DNA of 64,000 bases, from assembly GCA_027574665.1 (NCBI GenBank), contig CM050654.1, positions 13,200,142 through 13,264,141 on the forward strand, given 5' to 3'. The stretch comes from Rhynochetos jubatus (Eukaryota; Chordata; Aves; Eurypygiformes; Rhynochetidae). Below the pieces are notes generated by a model. The model had not been told where the DNA came from and searched no databases. It was given only the letters and a program-made list of their open reading frames with translations. The position numbers and the translations under genes were made by a program. The stretch's first letter is position 1. Every line of letters starts with the position of its first letter. Shown here in pieces: positions 28,501 through 38,450 of the stretch.

Positions 28501-31500
28501 TCAGTTTGTAAGTAAACTGTCAGCCCTGTAAACCTGGCCTAAGGTCAAGGCTCGACCCTTTTCTTATCACAAACTGTCATTAAAACAACAACAAAAAAAC
28601 CCACCACCCAAACACCGTAAGCCAAATTACGCCTCCTGTACAAGGGCATGTTTTCTACAGAGGTAGCTATAAACGTAGTTTTACCTGCCAAGTCTTTGTT
28701 ATATAGCTATGAGCAAGAATAGCAGGATTAAGTGTCCAGGTACACCCTGCAGGACCAACTGGCAGTTACAGTGACTTCACTTTAAGCACAGTAAACCTGA
28801 CAGCAAACCTGCAATTCCTGCAGTATTCCAGTGGGCAAAGAAAAACAGCAGAATCTTGTTCCTAAAATCAAGAGTCCCATGCACAGAAGGTACATCATAC
28901 TAGCTGACAAGGAGTACTTTGCCCCAGCTAGCTAAGGGCTTCCATTGAACTTTCGCAGGTACCCAGAACAGGGTAACTCAGTCACCTCTGCCTTCCAGAA
29001 ATACATGGTATCCGCCTTGAACTCAAGAGAAGCTGAAACTTGACAGAAGCCTTATCCTGCTGGTCATGATCACATACTGAATCCTGTCCCCAGGTACATC
29101 AACCTCCCCTGAAATCCTGTACAGCATCGGGCATTCCAGTGAGTCCAGAACTTGAGACACATTGCTCCCCAAAACGTTACTTGCCCGAAAAGCAGCAGAA
29201 GGAAACTACAGCCGAGTTAGGGATCCCTGTCTTGCCCACAGAGATAATCTTCAGAGGCATACCACACGTATTCTGTTTACCAGGGTCATCTGAAGTTATT
29301 CCATTTTTGTGAAGTCGTCCTATGGCACGGTTATGGAACTGATACAACTCTCGTACTTCAGTTATTTCTGTTTCTTCCAAAGAGCAGATCAAGTTCCTGA
29401 CTCCATCTACAGCCTGACGCAATGCGGGTGGAAAGGAATACCTCAAGTTTCCCTTGCATTGCACTACCTGCACAGAGTGCTTTTAGAATACCATGACATT
29501 GTTTCTTATTTCTAAAGAGCGGTTAGCAGAACAATGCACCGCCTCTTCAGCAGCATGTTCAGTCCTGATTACACACCCATAGCTGTAACCAACACAAAAG
29601 CCTTTCCATCATCTGTCCACTGAATCAACCTGATCGTATAGCTCTGCCAAATAGACCAGTGCCCTGCCATGGAAGATGGCCCACCGAGATTTTCCCTTCT
29701 GTGGGCTCCCACCACTTCTACTAGAGTCCATAAAACCAACTGTGGGATTTCTGCTAAGGTGTTCATGCAAAAATATTTTCCTATTAACAGTTCTTACCAA
29801 CACTTTACATGTTCTCTTTATTTTGAATATAACCATTTACTGAAGAGGGTTCAGATTTCATTTATTATTGGCCTCTTCCTTTACATAATAATTACTGTAA
29901 TTATTTGCAGACTAAGTAGCATTCTTATTTTCTTACAGAAAACCTGCTGGATTGTCTACACCATAAAAGGAAGACTGCACAGACTCTACAGGCTTAACAA
30001 ACCCTGCTTATGGCCACCAGGATTTTCAGCTTATGGCATGCAGTCTCTAAATGAAACTAGCTGAAATACATACTCCAGTGCCACGTATACACAATGTTCT
30101 ACTTGCAATGTTTGGAGTGTAAAACATGATTCAGCACGGGAAAAAAAGAATCAGACCCTGTACTGAAGTGGTATGTTGGAACGCAACAAGTTTTGATGTT
30201 TTCATGCCTTATCATATTTCTGCACATTTAGCTTGCCCTGTGCTGCTTTATTTCTAGCTACTTGAGCACTCATACATGTCAGGCCTTCCTATGTTTGGAC
30301 ATCTCTTCATTCTTTGCTGAGCAAGAAAAAACAAGATGCAAATTAAAAACTACCTTCAACAGCATGCAGAACTCGAGCATTTGCTGAGGTTTCATAAGCT
30401 GCCGTTCAAAACTTTACTCTTCAGCCTGACAAAAGCGTTCCCCCTTAAGCTATGTAACCGAAACCATCCCAAACTGTTCTGAGTTGTGTCTTTAACACAT
30501 CAATCAACAAGTATTTAACAAACAGTACAAAGATGTGAAAAAGCTTCTAAGATAATTTAGTAACAAACAACTCAATTTGGAAAATCAGTCAGGAACTGGA
30601 AAAAAAGTAAGATGGGATAGAACTCAGAAGAAAAATAACCAAGCTGTTCAGCTAATACCTCCATGTTGGGAAAGACACCACTACACAACCATACCCAGTT
30701 ATGTATAATTTTTTATTTACCTACATACAACCCTGCCCCTTTAAACCCTGCTCAATACAACACTAATCAAAACACCTGCAACTGGAAGCACGTCAATGTT
30801 TTCATTAAATTCAGTGGACTAATATATGCTTTAATAAATAAGCAATTTAAGTTAAAAAAAAAAGTCTACTATTTTAGTAATAAAACCACTTTAGGTAAGA
30901 GAAGAGGCAGAACACCGTGATGGGTAAATACACAGTCCTTATGTACATCACAGCATATAAACAAAATATGAGACAATTTCTGTAACTATAAAAATGTTCT
31001 AGAATACTAAGAAAAATTTAACAGTTTATGCTTTCCTTCATCCATAAACTCAAACCAGGTCTGCAGCGTTAAAGGCTACATTAACCTCACTTCGACAGGA
31101 GATGATGCCTCTTTTGTTAGTTTTTTCACTGCAAAACTTACTGCTCCCAAAGGCGATGAATACCAGGGCACCCTGTCTACCTCACAATGTACAATTACTC
31201 TCCAGAGCTAGTTTTTGATTAACAAACTGCGAATGTAAATCAACATAAAACACAGCAGATCACGTATCACATACAGAAACAAGAGTAAAACCCCCAGAAC
31301 AAAAACACAGATGCACTTCAATTCTAAAATTATTCTTCCTTGCCTGAAGACACGCAAGAGCAGGGCAAGCCACAGAAAACGTCCAAGAGGACAGCTTTGA
31401 TTCGTGCTGTGAAAGGCTGGAAGCAGTAGTGAACACAGCCACATACCACCCCTGAGAATAACACTGCACTCCCTGTGAAAGCCCTCACTCATTACACCGC

Positions 31501-32370
31501 TCTGAGACCAGGTTTCCTACGTAAACACCCAGCCGGCAGGAAGTGCTAAACTGGCAGCTGAAATGCTTGAGACCTCACACTGGTTTTTCCCCTCCTTCGG
31601 GGCATTTTTCTCAGCCAGCACCACGTCGGCACGAGGTTTTGTAACAGCTCGGGCCACGCTGGCTTTCAGCTGGCAACACCCGTTCACCCTCCCTCTCTGG
31701 CCTCCGGTTTAGTGCGGACCCACGCCGAAGGGCTCGGGGAAGAGAATAAACGTGGGGGGTTGATATTTCTGATGCGAAGCCGAGGAGGCGCCGTTTGTAC
31801 TGAGCGCCTATGGAGGGCTCGGCGCGAGCGCCAGACGGGGGCCGGGGCCGCGGGGTGCTGCCTCGGTGACCGGCAGCAGAGGGGAGGAGCGGCCCACGGG
31901 CGGCCTTCAGTGAAAGCGCCGCTCAGCCTCGGCTCCGTGCCTCAGCGGCGCCGCCAGCAAAACCGGAGCCAACCGACACCGCCCCCACTCACCCCAACCG
32001 CCCCCCCCTCCCCACGGCGCGCGGGACCAGGTAACCGCCGCCCGCCCCCCCAGCACGCATAGCGATAGCCCCCCCCCCCCCCCCCCCAAGCCAGGTTTCT
32101 GCCCCTCCACCCCCCCGTTGAGCCCCCTCTAGCGAGGCGGCGGCCCGGGTATGGCGACGACACAAGCGGAGACGCCATTACAAACAGGCCCGGCCCGCCC
32201 GCGGCGGAGCGAGCCCGCACGGCCCCCGCCCCAGCAGCGGTGCCGGACGCTACCCAGAGCGGGGGACATGCACAACTAAAAGGCGATGGCCAAACATGCA
32301 GCTACAAGAAGCACCACTGCGGGTGACTTTCGGGCTTTTTACCTTCGTGAGTCTTGGCGATCTTCGCCAT
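10382..32370 (-). CDS. SF3B1: SF3B1, splicing factor 3B subunit 1 (SF3b155), 25 coding exons
   Basis: Core subunit of the SF3b complex in the U2 snRNP. It clamps the branch-point helix in the nucleus and is needed for 3' splice-site choice. The joined exons give 3,906 nt, 1,301 aa plus stop, without a frame break. Human is 1,304 aa; the three missing residues sit in the acidic stretch near residue 66, the Ala run near residue 186, and the TPGRD segment of exon 7. Residues 1-410 are the disordered N-terminus, with many TP dipeptides and several KR..W / RWDxTP U2AF ligand motifs that bind UHM proteins such as U2AF65 and SPF45. From about residue 480 to the end are HEAT repeats. The residues mutated in human cancers (E622, R625, H662, K666, K700 in human numbering) are all wild type here, shifted by -3. 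The start is the first ATG in a CpG-island exon. Its neighbour COQ10B is divergent. Confidence 0.98.
10792..10819 (+). repeat. Heptamer microsatellite (TTTTAAG)4
   Basis: Four perfect head-to-tail copies of a 7-base unit in the last SF3B1 intron, preceded by a T run. Confidence 0.9.
11834..12050 (-). CDS. SF3B1: SF3B1 coding exon 24
   Basis: Residues 1177-1249, including [14 protein letters not shown] and ending MLQYCLQ. Donor GTATGT; the first base completes an Arg codon split with exon 23. Confidence 0.97.
12535..12807 (-). CDS. SF3B1: SF3B1 coding exon 23
   Basis: Residues 1086-1176, HEAT repeats containing [15 protein letters not shown] and ending LLEDALMD. It is the longest exon of the gene (273 nt). 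Donor GTGAGT. Confidence 0.97.
13677..13808 (-). CDS. SF3B1: SF3B1 coding exon 22
   Basis: Residues 1042-1085, [14 protein letters not shown] through GYIAKAI. The Gly codon at the right junction (GG + A) is shared with exon 23. Donor GTAAGC. Confidence 0.97.
14230..14350 (-). CDS. SF3B1: SF3B1 coding exon 21
   Basis: Residues 1002-1041, [18 protein letters not shown] through GRIAD; a HEAT helix pair. Donor GTAAGC; split codons at both ends match the neighbouring exons. Confidence 0.97.
14437..14548 (-). CDS. SF3B1: SF3B1 coding exon 20
   Basis: Residues 965-1001, [15 protein letters not shown] through AIVNVI, ending with the first base of a Gly codon. Donor GTACGT. Only 86 nt of intron separate it from exon 21. 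Confidence 0.97.
14647..14829 (-). CDS. SF3B1: SF3B1 coding exon 19
   Basis: Residues 904-964, [15 protein letters not shown] through MKTCQE. Phase 0 at both ends. Donor GTATTG. Confidence 0.97.
15080..15301 (-). CDS. SF3B1: SF3B1 coding exon 18
   Basis: Residues 830-903, [18 protein letters not shown] through FQEQTTE. Phase 0 at both ends. Donor GTATGG. In human this part of the repeat array carries the rarer K741 to G742-proximal and later substitutions, none of which is present here. Confidence 0.95.
15706..15831 (-). CDS. SF3B1: SF3B1 coding exon 17
   Basis: Residues 788-829, [16 protein letters not shown] through DRRNYRQ. Phase 0 at both ends. Donor GTAGTT. Confidence 0.97.
15967..16113 (-). 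CDS. SF3B1: SF3B1 coding exon 16
   Basis: Residues 739-787, [16 protein letters not shown] through KKIVLK. Phase 0. Donor GTATGT. Begins at the residues equivalent to human G742, which is wild type here. Confidence 0.97.
16202..16347 (-). CDS. SF3B1: SF3B1 coding exon 15 (K700 hotspot exon)
   Basis: Residues 690-738. Contains [13 protein letters not shown]; the Lys (codon AAA) is residue 697 here and equals human K700, the commonest cancer mutation site, here unmutated. Donor GTATAT; acceptor TTGCAG. Confidence 0.97.
16603..16873 (-). CDS. SF3B1: SF3B1 coding exon 14 (R625/K666 hotspot exon)
   Basis: Residues 600-689. Holds [13 protein letters not shown] (human E622 and R625) and [11 protein letters not shown] (human H662 and K666), all wild type. 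HEAT repeats of the branch-point clamp. Donor GTAAGT. Confidence 0.97.
17002..17088 (-). CDS. SF3B1: SF3B1 coding exon 13
   Basis: Residues 571-599, [16 protein letters not shown] through ISNLAK. Phase 0. Donor GTAAAG. Confidence 0.97.
17512..17691 (-). CDS. SF3B1: SF3B1 coding exon 12
   Basis: Residues 511-570, [16 protein letters not shown] through RPYVHK. Phase 0. The donor reads AAG|GTCTGG, lacking the usual purine at +3 and the G at +5; a GTACAG five bases further would shift the frame. The protein continuity with exon 13 supports the boundary given. Confidence 0.95.
18421..18522 (-). CDS. SF3B1: SF3B1 coding exon 11
   Basis: Residues 477-510, [17 protein letters not shown] through GTPPMRK; start of the HEAT region. 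Phase 0. Donor GTAAGA. Confidence 0.97.
18611..18808 (-). CDS. SF3B1: SF3B1 coding exon 10
   Basis: Residues 411-476, [18 protein letters not shown] through QYFDKLL. This is the linker that in SF3b structures contacts SF3B6 (p14). Phase 0. Donor GTAAAT. Confidence 0.97.
19496..19617 (-). CDS. SF3B1: SF3B1 coding exon 9
   Basis: Residues 370-410, [16 protein letters not shown] through MFPEGYK. Near the p14-binding segment. Donor GTAATT. Confidence 0.97.
20010..20222 (-). CDS. SF3B1: SF3B1 coding exon 8
   Basis: Residues 299-369. TP-rich, with the U2AF ligand motif [10 protein letters not shown], the best-studied ULM of the protein, which binds UHM domains. Donor GTAAGC. Confidence 0.97.
21019..21253 (-). 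CDS. SF3B1: SF3B1 coding exon 7
   Basis: Residues 221-298. Contains two RWDETP ULM-like motifs and a run of TPG repeats that are phosphorylation targets of CDKs in the family. One Gly of the human TPGRGD segment is absent. GC content is higher than in neighbouring exons. Donor GTATTT. Confidence 0.97.
21404..21571 (-). CDS. SF3B1: SF3B1 coding exon 6
   Basis: Residues 165-220, [17 protein letters not shown] then the basic [16 protein letters not shown] motif (a ULM and likely nuclear localisation signal). One Ala fewer than in human. Donor GTAATA. Confidence 0.97.
22742..22821 (-). CDS. SF3B1: SF3B1 coding exon 5
   Basis: Residues 138-164, [16 protein letters not shown] through LTKEE. The shortest internal exon (80 nt). 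Donor GTATGT; acceptor CGCAG. Confidence 0.96.
24667..24781 (-). CDS. SF3B1: SF3B1 coding exon 4
   Basis: Residues 100-137, [16 protein letters not shown] through LDPFAD. Donor GTAATT; acceptor TTTTTAG. Confidence 0.97.
25419..25520 (-). CDS. SF3B1: SF3B1 coding exon 3
   Basis: Residues 66-99, [17 protein letters not shown] through IPQSTEQ. One residue shorter than human in the serine stretch. Donor GTGCGT. Confidence 0.96.
26198..26213 (+). repeat. A16 tract
   Basis: Sixteen consecutive A in SF3B1 intron 2, that is, a poly-T tract on the transcribed sense strand. No flanking target-site duplication was evident to mark it as a retrocopy tail. Confidence 0.8.
26835..27001 (-). CDS. SF3B1: SF3B1 coding exon 2
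   Basis: Residues 10-65, [17 protein letters not shown] through TELED. Acceptor CCTAG; first two bases complete the Asp codon begun in exon 1. Donor GTAAGT. Confidence 0.97.
28081..28134 (+). mobile_element. CR1 LINE 3' tail fragment
   Basis: The stretch reads like the CR1 3' end: an AGGTTGGAGTCCCTTCCAACCTC core followed by an ATTCTGTGATTC terminal repeat, the usual avian CR1 ending. Only the last 50-60 bases remain. It lies in SF3B1 intron 1, antisense to the gene. Confidence 0.75.
29281..29461 (-). other. Exon-like segment in SF3B1 intron 1
   Basis: On the minus strand an acceptor-like CTGTGCAG is followed by about 180 nt ending in CTG|GTAAAC, a plausible donor. One frame is open throughout and has ordinary amino-acid composition (contains [18 protein letters not shown]), but I do not recognise the protein. 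If spliced after SF3B1 exon 1 the frame would be a different one, which meets a stop within about 40 codons, so it could act as a poison exon. It could equally be a decayed gene fragment or chance. Confidence 0.25.
32069..32087 (+). repeat. C19 tract
   Basis: Nineteen consecutive C, preceded by other C runs (32,007-32,051). On the SF3B1 sense strand it is a G-tract beginning about 255 nt into intron 1, within the CpG island, and so could form a G-quadruplex in DNA or nascent RNA. Confidence 0.85.
32343..32370 (-). CDS. SF3B1: SF3B1 coding exon 1
   Basis: Encodes MAKIAKTHE plus the first base of the next codon, then donor GTAAAA. The 28-nt coding length and peptide match the known vertebrate first exon. 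The ATG is the first in this exon. Confidence 0.97.
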
Positions 32371-33099
32371 TTTGTGCACAGCGAACAACGCCGAGGCGGA
32401 ACTGGCGCGGCCTCGCCACTTCCGCTACAAGCTGGAGAGGGGGAAGGCCGAGAACTCAGTGCGCAAGCGCGGCTGCACACCGCGCCGCGTCCAGCGGGGC
32501 TCTGGCGCCTTGCACAGGCGCAGTACTGGCAGCGAGCAGATGCCACTTCGTCGGTCGGGCAGTCCCGTGGGTCAGGGCCCAAGCCCCGCCCACCCCGTGA
32601 TGGATGGCGCGGTCGGCGAGTGACAGCGCGGCTGAGCGGCACGGGGGCGGGCGCTGAGGTGACCGGTAACGGTGCGCCCCGGACAGGGTGAGGTGGTGCG
32701 GCGCCCAGGTGGGGACGCGCTGTGAGCTGAGGGGAGGCAGGCCGTTGGGAGAGCCCCAGGATGGCCCTGGAACGGCCCTGACAGCCCGGTGGGCGGCTGG
32801 CTGCAGGGAGGGCGCCAGGGCATCCCCCGCTGGCACGTGGGACGGGGCGGCTAGCGCTGCCCACGGCGGGGCCTCAGGCGGGGCTGCCGCCGGCTGTCCG
32901 GGGCAGCAGGACACGGCTCGGAGGGTGGCTGAGCTGTTTACGGGGCCGGGCCAAACGAGCTGGGTGGGGTGCAGCCAGCTCCGCTCCCCCCCGAGGCGTT
33001 TGCCAGCAGTCCCCACGCTGACGCCCTTTCCGCACCCTCTGGGTTTCGGTGTAAATGCAGCGGTTCCCCCCCTCACCGCTCACCGGGAACAGTCTCCTC

Positions 33100-36000
33100 C
33101 AGGCCCTCACACCAGAGTTAGCGGCTGTCAGGTGTGTGAGGGCACAAGCACTTCAGCACTTGTGTTATTCTCAGGCTGCATAGGAGAACGAATGGCACTC
33201 TTCATTATCTGGCTGCGAGCTGTCTTCTTCCCATTTGAGACAGCAAAAGGTGACGGTACTTCCAGTATATAGTGTGGGCAGTCAAAATGCAGCCATCAGA
33301 CATGTTAGCCTTCCGAAAACTTGCGTCTCACAGATACTGGGCTCTTCCTGAGGGTCAGCCCCACTGGAATTTGCATGCCCTGCTATATTTGCCAAATTGC
33401 TTAACCTTTCTTTCATGTTATCAGAGGTACAGGCCCAGTACAGACATGAATTAGAATACAGCGTATATATGATACTGCCACAAGATGGGGGCATAACTGG
33501 ATGACTGCTTCAGGCAGATCGAGTCTATTCAGTATTTTAGCAAGGGCTTGAAAGAGGGAATGGAATCTATGTTTCTAAAATTGGCAGATGACACCAAACT
33601 GGCGAAAGCCACTAGCAGGTGGAAGAAGGAATTCAGAATCATCTTAGATTGATCCACACGAGAAATAATCTAAGATCAAGGCGGTGAACTTTAATAACAA
33701 AGAGCAAAAAATACTATATATTGGAATTTGAAATCAAGTATACGAATTCAAAATAGCCAAAATAATCAGAAGGTGATCACATGTGGATAGTAAATTGAAG
33801 CTATCAGTATCAACGTGCTGCTGCAGAGGAAGTAAACCTAATTCTAGGCCATTAAAGTACCGCTGCGTATAAAACCTGGGGAGCAATCGTTCCCTTTACT
33901 TGGAAGAGTAAAAGCCACTGATGGGTAATGATGATGGAGTTCATTTTGGGACTCTGCAGTTCAACAAAGACAGGGACAAACTCAACACAGCCTAGAACAG
34001 AGTAGGAGGAATGATCAGAAGTTTATGAAACATGACCTAGGTGGGAATGTAAACAGAAATTGTTTAGCTGTTCTGCAATAACTGTCCTTATGCAGCTTCT
34101 GCTTTTCATTTAGAAACTATTTTTTCCAGTTCTGTTGATGTAATATATCTGTATTTCAACATCACTGGCTACAGTAAACATCATAACTGAACAGGATTGA
34201 TTCTGTCCACATGCAAAGCCCTAGAAACTCTCCTTTATAGTCAAGTATTGTGAACGAGCTAATTTTTAATTCTAGTAGTAAGCACAGACCAACGTAAAAC
34301 ACCAAGGCTGGCCACACAATCTAAGGTCAAAGTCCATGATTGCTTAATCATACAACACAGAAATGATATTTCATAACATAGCGTAATATGTAATCTTACA
34401 TAGCTTATTTACTATTGTGCAGTTTTATTGTACAACTGATAATTTTCCAATCTCCTCAGGAGCTGTTGCAGCAAGCAAAGTTCAGTCAGCTTGAGAACTT
34501 CCGATAAGGTAAAATGTATGAATTATTTGCAAAAAGGAAGATAAATGCATGATGGTAAAAGTCATATTCAGTACTCACTAATCATTCCCCTTACGGAAGT
34601 TGGTAGTTCACATTATGGCTTTATGAGGATTGTCTTAAAAGAAAATAAAGCCAAGGTTGTGTGTTTTCTGTGAATATCCATGTTTGATTAATCAAACCAC
34701 CTATGTATCTGTCTGTCTCGGATTTGTGTTGCTTAGCAAATTGCTTGCAGAATTTTGCTGAACAGTTCTGCTTGTAATATTTTACCTAACTAAGCATATT
34801 CAAATATTCCTGAGAGACTGTCATTTCAAGGTGCACAGTGCCTTCTTTTTCTTCTCTTTGTGTTGCTAAACCCATGTTCTGCATTTCTAGAAAGATGCAC
34901 TTGCACATACTCACAGGCCACAAAAGGAGATATTTACTGAGCTGCCCAGGGACATGTGAGGGTAAGGTCAAGGCAGACAGTAATTCCCTACTGCAAGAAT
35001 TTAATGCATGTAACTATTTTAAGTAAATGTCACATGCTCGGGTTGACTATGAATATCAATTTGCAGTAACTTTCTCTTGTTTCTTCAGCCTGACTTCTAA
35101 CTTATGTTAGACAGAACAGTTGCAATATTGCATTTCCTCTGTGATTAAACATAACTGAGTTCAGGGGTTGCTATCCCGAGGAACACTTTTACTTTCCATG
35201 CTATTTCTCATGGAAGAGGGAGTTCTGTGTTGTGAGAGCAAACAGGGATTGTCCTGTGAAGAAGCAGCGAGAAAACTGCTTTCTGCTTGCATCTCTTCCC
35301 CTCTGGCCCCCACCAAATTCTGTATGCTGCCCCAGGTTCTGTGTCTGCCTCTCAAAGCCCTGAATATATACTTTTGCCTCTGAACAATCTTGCTATCCCA
35401 TAGCCTCCAGATGATACACACAGGGTAGTAACTTCGTGGTTTACCAGTCCTACTTTTCCTGCCCACATTCCCATCCCTTTCCTGCACACACACATGTACA
35501 TACAGTTCGTGGAGCTTCCTGTGTGGATGGGAAACAGATTGGATTTAAAAGCCCATAAGCTTTGCAGATCTGGAATCATACCCAAGGTACAGACCTGTGA
35601 GGTCCTGCTTTACGTAACAGACTGAGGTTCAATTTCATGGCCAGTTTAAGCTATCACTAGCTGGCACTGCTGCTGGAAGAAGTATCCCACCACTTTGCCC
35701 GTCCTTGGCTGACCCTGCCTATTGTGCCAGCAGAAGTTTCTGGCACTGGTTCACTCAAAGAAGCCATGCTTCTGACTGCACCCTCCCGCTGATTCTTCCA
35801 AAAGGAACTTTTTATTTGTATTCATTCTTTTTCCCCACACTTAATGCCATAAGGAATTGCAGAGTGAGCTGGCATTATGCAAAAAGCCACAAACCTGGTC
35901 TAAACTCCCACCCCTTCGCTTTATCCCAGATCTGTGCTTGGCTTCCCGTGCCAGGGACAGTTGACTGACATTTATGTGTCTATTAAAGACAAGGGCAAAA

Positions 36001-38450
36001 ATTCTTAAAGAAAGGAAATATTTAACACCACCAGCTACGTTTCAGCTCCAGAGAAACTTAATTAAACTTTCTCACACAGTGTGAGCAAGAAGAAAATGGC
36101 ACGAAGTAAAAACTTTTCCAGTCCCCTTTTTGCTTCTGGTGTCAAGAATAAGGTAAGAAGGCTCCTTTGTCTCACTGAAAAGCCAATGAGTTAAAAAACC
36201 ACACTTTGGATTATAAACCTTTTGGAAGGGTTTGAATGAGGGCTGCTTTGTGTTTTGCAGCACCGTAGATACGTGCGTAACCTGAACACAAACCACCCCT
36301 GTGGTCTGTCACTGCTGGCAAGCACAGGCTGAGGAGGACAAATGAAAGAAGGGATGGGGCAGTCCCCTGTGCTCCTACTCTATGTCAGGTTCTCCTTGGG
36401 GAGTCTGCGGGCCCTTTCCTAGGTTCTTTCTCAAGGGGCATCAGGCCCGCAGGAGGCCTGTGCTGCAGATGGCACGGCACCCCTGGGCTGGCAGGGGAAG
36501 CAGGGTTGGGTAAGGACTTTGCCATCCCGGTGGAGAAGCGAAAGACAGAGCCTTCCTCCAGCAGCGATCCTCCCCCAGCCCGCGACAAGCTGAGCGTGGT
36601 GTCTAGGTGGATTAGTGCTGATGGTGTTCTTCCTCAGCAGCTAAATCAATACGTATTGTTGTGGAAGTGGGACAGGATGTGAACAGAGCAGCTGGATTTC
36701 AAAACTGGCTGTGAGTGAGTAGGTAGTGAAGTTTTAAGCTTTTTCAGATTTACAGGCCCACCAAAATCTCATGAAGGTGTAAAAAGTCTAAGCCTTTTCA
36801 CAGGTTTACAGCCAAATGCTTTAATTCTTGCTATGCTAGAAATATCCGGTTCACTGGTGCTATATGAAGTACAAGAAAATTCTCTTGATTTCATATCATA
36901 GCTCCTGATTTATCCACTTGTGTGAAATAGTTAATCTGCCCTTAATTCCTAGCTGCGTCATTTGCAGATCATGTAACTACCAACTTCATCCAGGCTTGTA
37001 GATCATCTCTCCCAGCCTAAATGTAGGGTAGTGAGACTTTACAATCTTGAGCTATTTCAATGGCAAGTATTATTCAAAAATATTAAAGTATTATGTATTC
37101 CATAAATGGGAATACAATGGCTTTATTTTTGCTTTAGTCAGTGTATCTTTGGCTGCCAAAGGAACATATTAAACTAGCTGCCCTAGTCAGTCATCTGTAG
37201 GAACACAGTGGAATGTATTGTGTAAAAAAATAGCTTAAAGAGAGATATGCTTGCCTCATCTAAGATTGACTCTGCCCACTTAAAAATATCCTTAAAATTC
37301 TTAAATGTTTTTAAAATAGTATAAACCTCTTAATTGGATTTAAACTGAACCTTTTCTCATGATGGTGGTATTAAAAAAATAGCCTTCAGGAAAAAACAAA
37401 TATTTTTGATCATACAGCACGGTTCTTTCTGGTGCGTCAGAAATGTCTTGCGTCTCTCTGGTGTTAAATATTAATTTGGGCCACTCTTCCCGTCAAAGTC
37501 AGTAAACGCAAATCCCTTCCAACAGCAGATATCAAGCAAGATTTTTTTTAGCATTTCTGGCTTTGTTGGTTTTCTCCTGCATTGGAGAACATGTTTTTTA
37601 CATGTTTCTGGTTTTTACCAGGTTCAAGATGAAGAACATCCTTCAGGACAGGCTATCGATCAAAAAACCCACCATACTTTGAAGCAATAAAGTAAAAGCT
37701 GCTCTAATTAGTTTCAGTTATCTAAATTTGTGTTCTTGCTTAATAATGAGTGGTTTTGCTAATGCAAGGACAGTAAGACAGCTATCAGGAGGACTTTTCT
37801 GAGGACAACGTGTATGTGGACTTACGTAGTCAAACTGCTATTTTGTCCAGAAACTTCCTCTGTTTCATTAAGCATTCAACTGCTTGAACTAGTTTAATTT
37901 CTATTGGATGTAGCATTCTAGTTGCATTTAGCTGAGTGGGAATGGGTTCCTCACATAGCTGAGGAGACATCGTTGATAGTGTATCCAAGCTGTTTTTCTA
38001 GTGTGATACAGCCCAGACACATGCTGAAGTTAGGAATGCCTGCATACTGTGACCTATGAGCATTGTGTCTTCGTTTAATGCTCGATCAAGAGTTGAATAG
38101 TCCACCAGGTACTAAATTACAAGGGAAAAAAAGACTAATGGAAATAGATTTTGCAGACTTTTATACGACTTCTGCGTAATGCACGATATTACAGAAAGTA
38201 TGAAATTTGTGAGGAGACAAGTGACATTTAAGCAGGAGCCCTGCAGTTGGAGGATAGCTTAAGACGCGTTTTTGATGAAGGAGGCTGTATCTGAAAAGTG
38301 GATTAAGTAACAATACGAGTTTGTGGTTTCAACGGGCATTAAAACGATGCCCGGTGATTACAGTCCGGTCTGAGGAGGAACGGGCAAGCTGCAATGACGC
38401 TGCCATTGTGAACCCCAGCCTGCCTCCAGCAGAACCAGGCTAGGCGGCAG
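33100..38450. other. SF3B1-COQ10B intergenic region
   Basis: Between the two divergent CpG-island promoters. Apart from a degraded CR1 body at about 33,545-34,060, I see no gene, RNA or ordered repeat. Confidence 0.75.
33545..34060 (+). mobile_element. Old CR1 LINE body fragment
   Basis: Decayed but recognisable reverse-transcriptase-end sequence of a CR1 element. The phrases GGCAGATGACACCAAACTGG, a downstream GTGAACTTTAATAACAAAGAG, and the AATGATCAGAAG...CATGACCTAGG block occur in the order of the CR1 consensus. Many substitutions and small indels; no intact frame. Boundaries are approximate. Confidence 0.65.

Larger units (their letters stand above)
27002..32342 (-). other. SF3B1: SF3B1 intron 1
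   Basis: The 5.3-kb first intron, the largest of the gene. It holds a CR1 3' tail at 28,081-28,134, an exon-like open stretch near 29,281-29,461, and a 19-C tract at 32,069. Its promoter-proximal 650 bp are CpG-rich. No other feature stands out. Confidence 0.85.
31690..33080. promoter_or_regulatory. SF3B1: SF3B1 CpG-island promoter
   Basis: The stretch is CpG- and GC-rich compared with AT-rich flanks. It contains SF3B1 exon 1. An ETS-type site (CACTTCCG, 32,417-32,424, reading CGGAAGTG on the gene strand) lies about 50 nt before the start codon, and the start itself sits in AAAATGGCG, a YY1-type motif. There is no TATA box. I see no recognisable gene leaving in the other direction. Confidence 0.8.

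Noticed and set aside
29569-29836. Two overlapping minus-strand open frames next to the exon-like segment, considered as a frameshifted pseudogene
   Set aside because: The two frames do not join into a protein I can identify; kept only as context for the 29,281-29,461 finding.
32250-33272. Open frames up to about 200 codons on both strands around SF3B1 exon 1
   Set aside because: CpG-island artefacts; the true coding content is the 28-nt exon 1.
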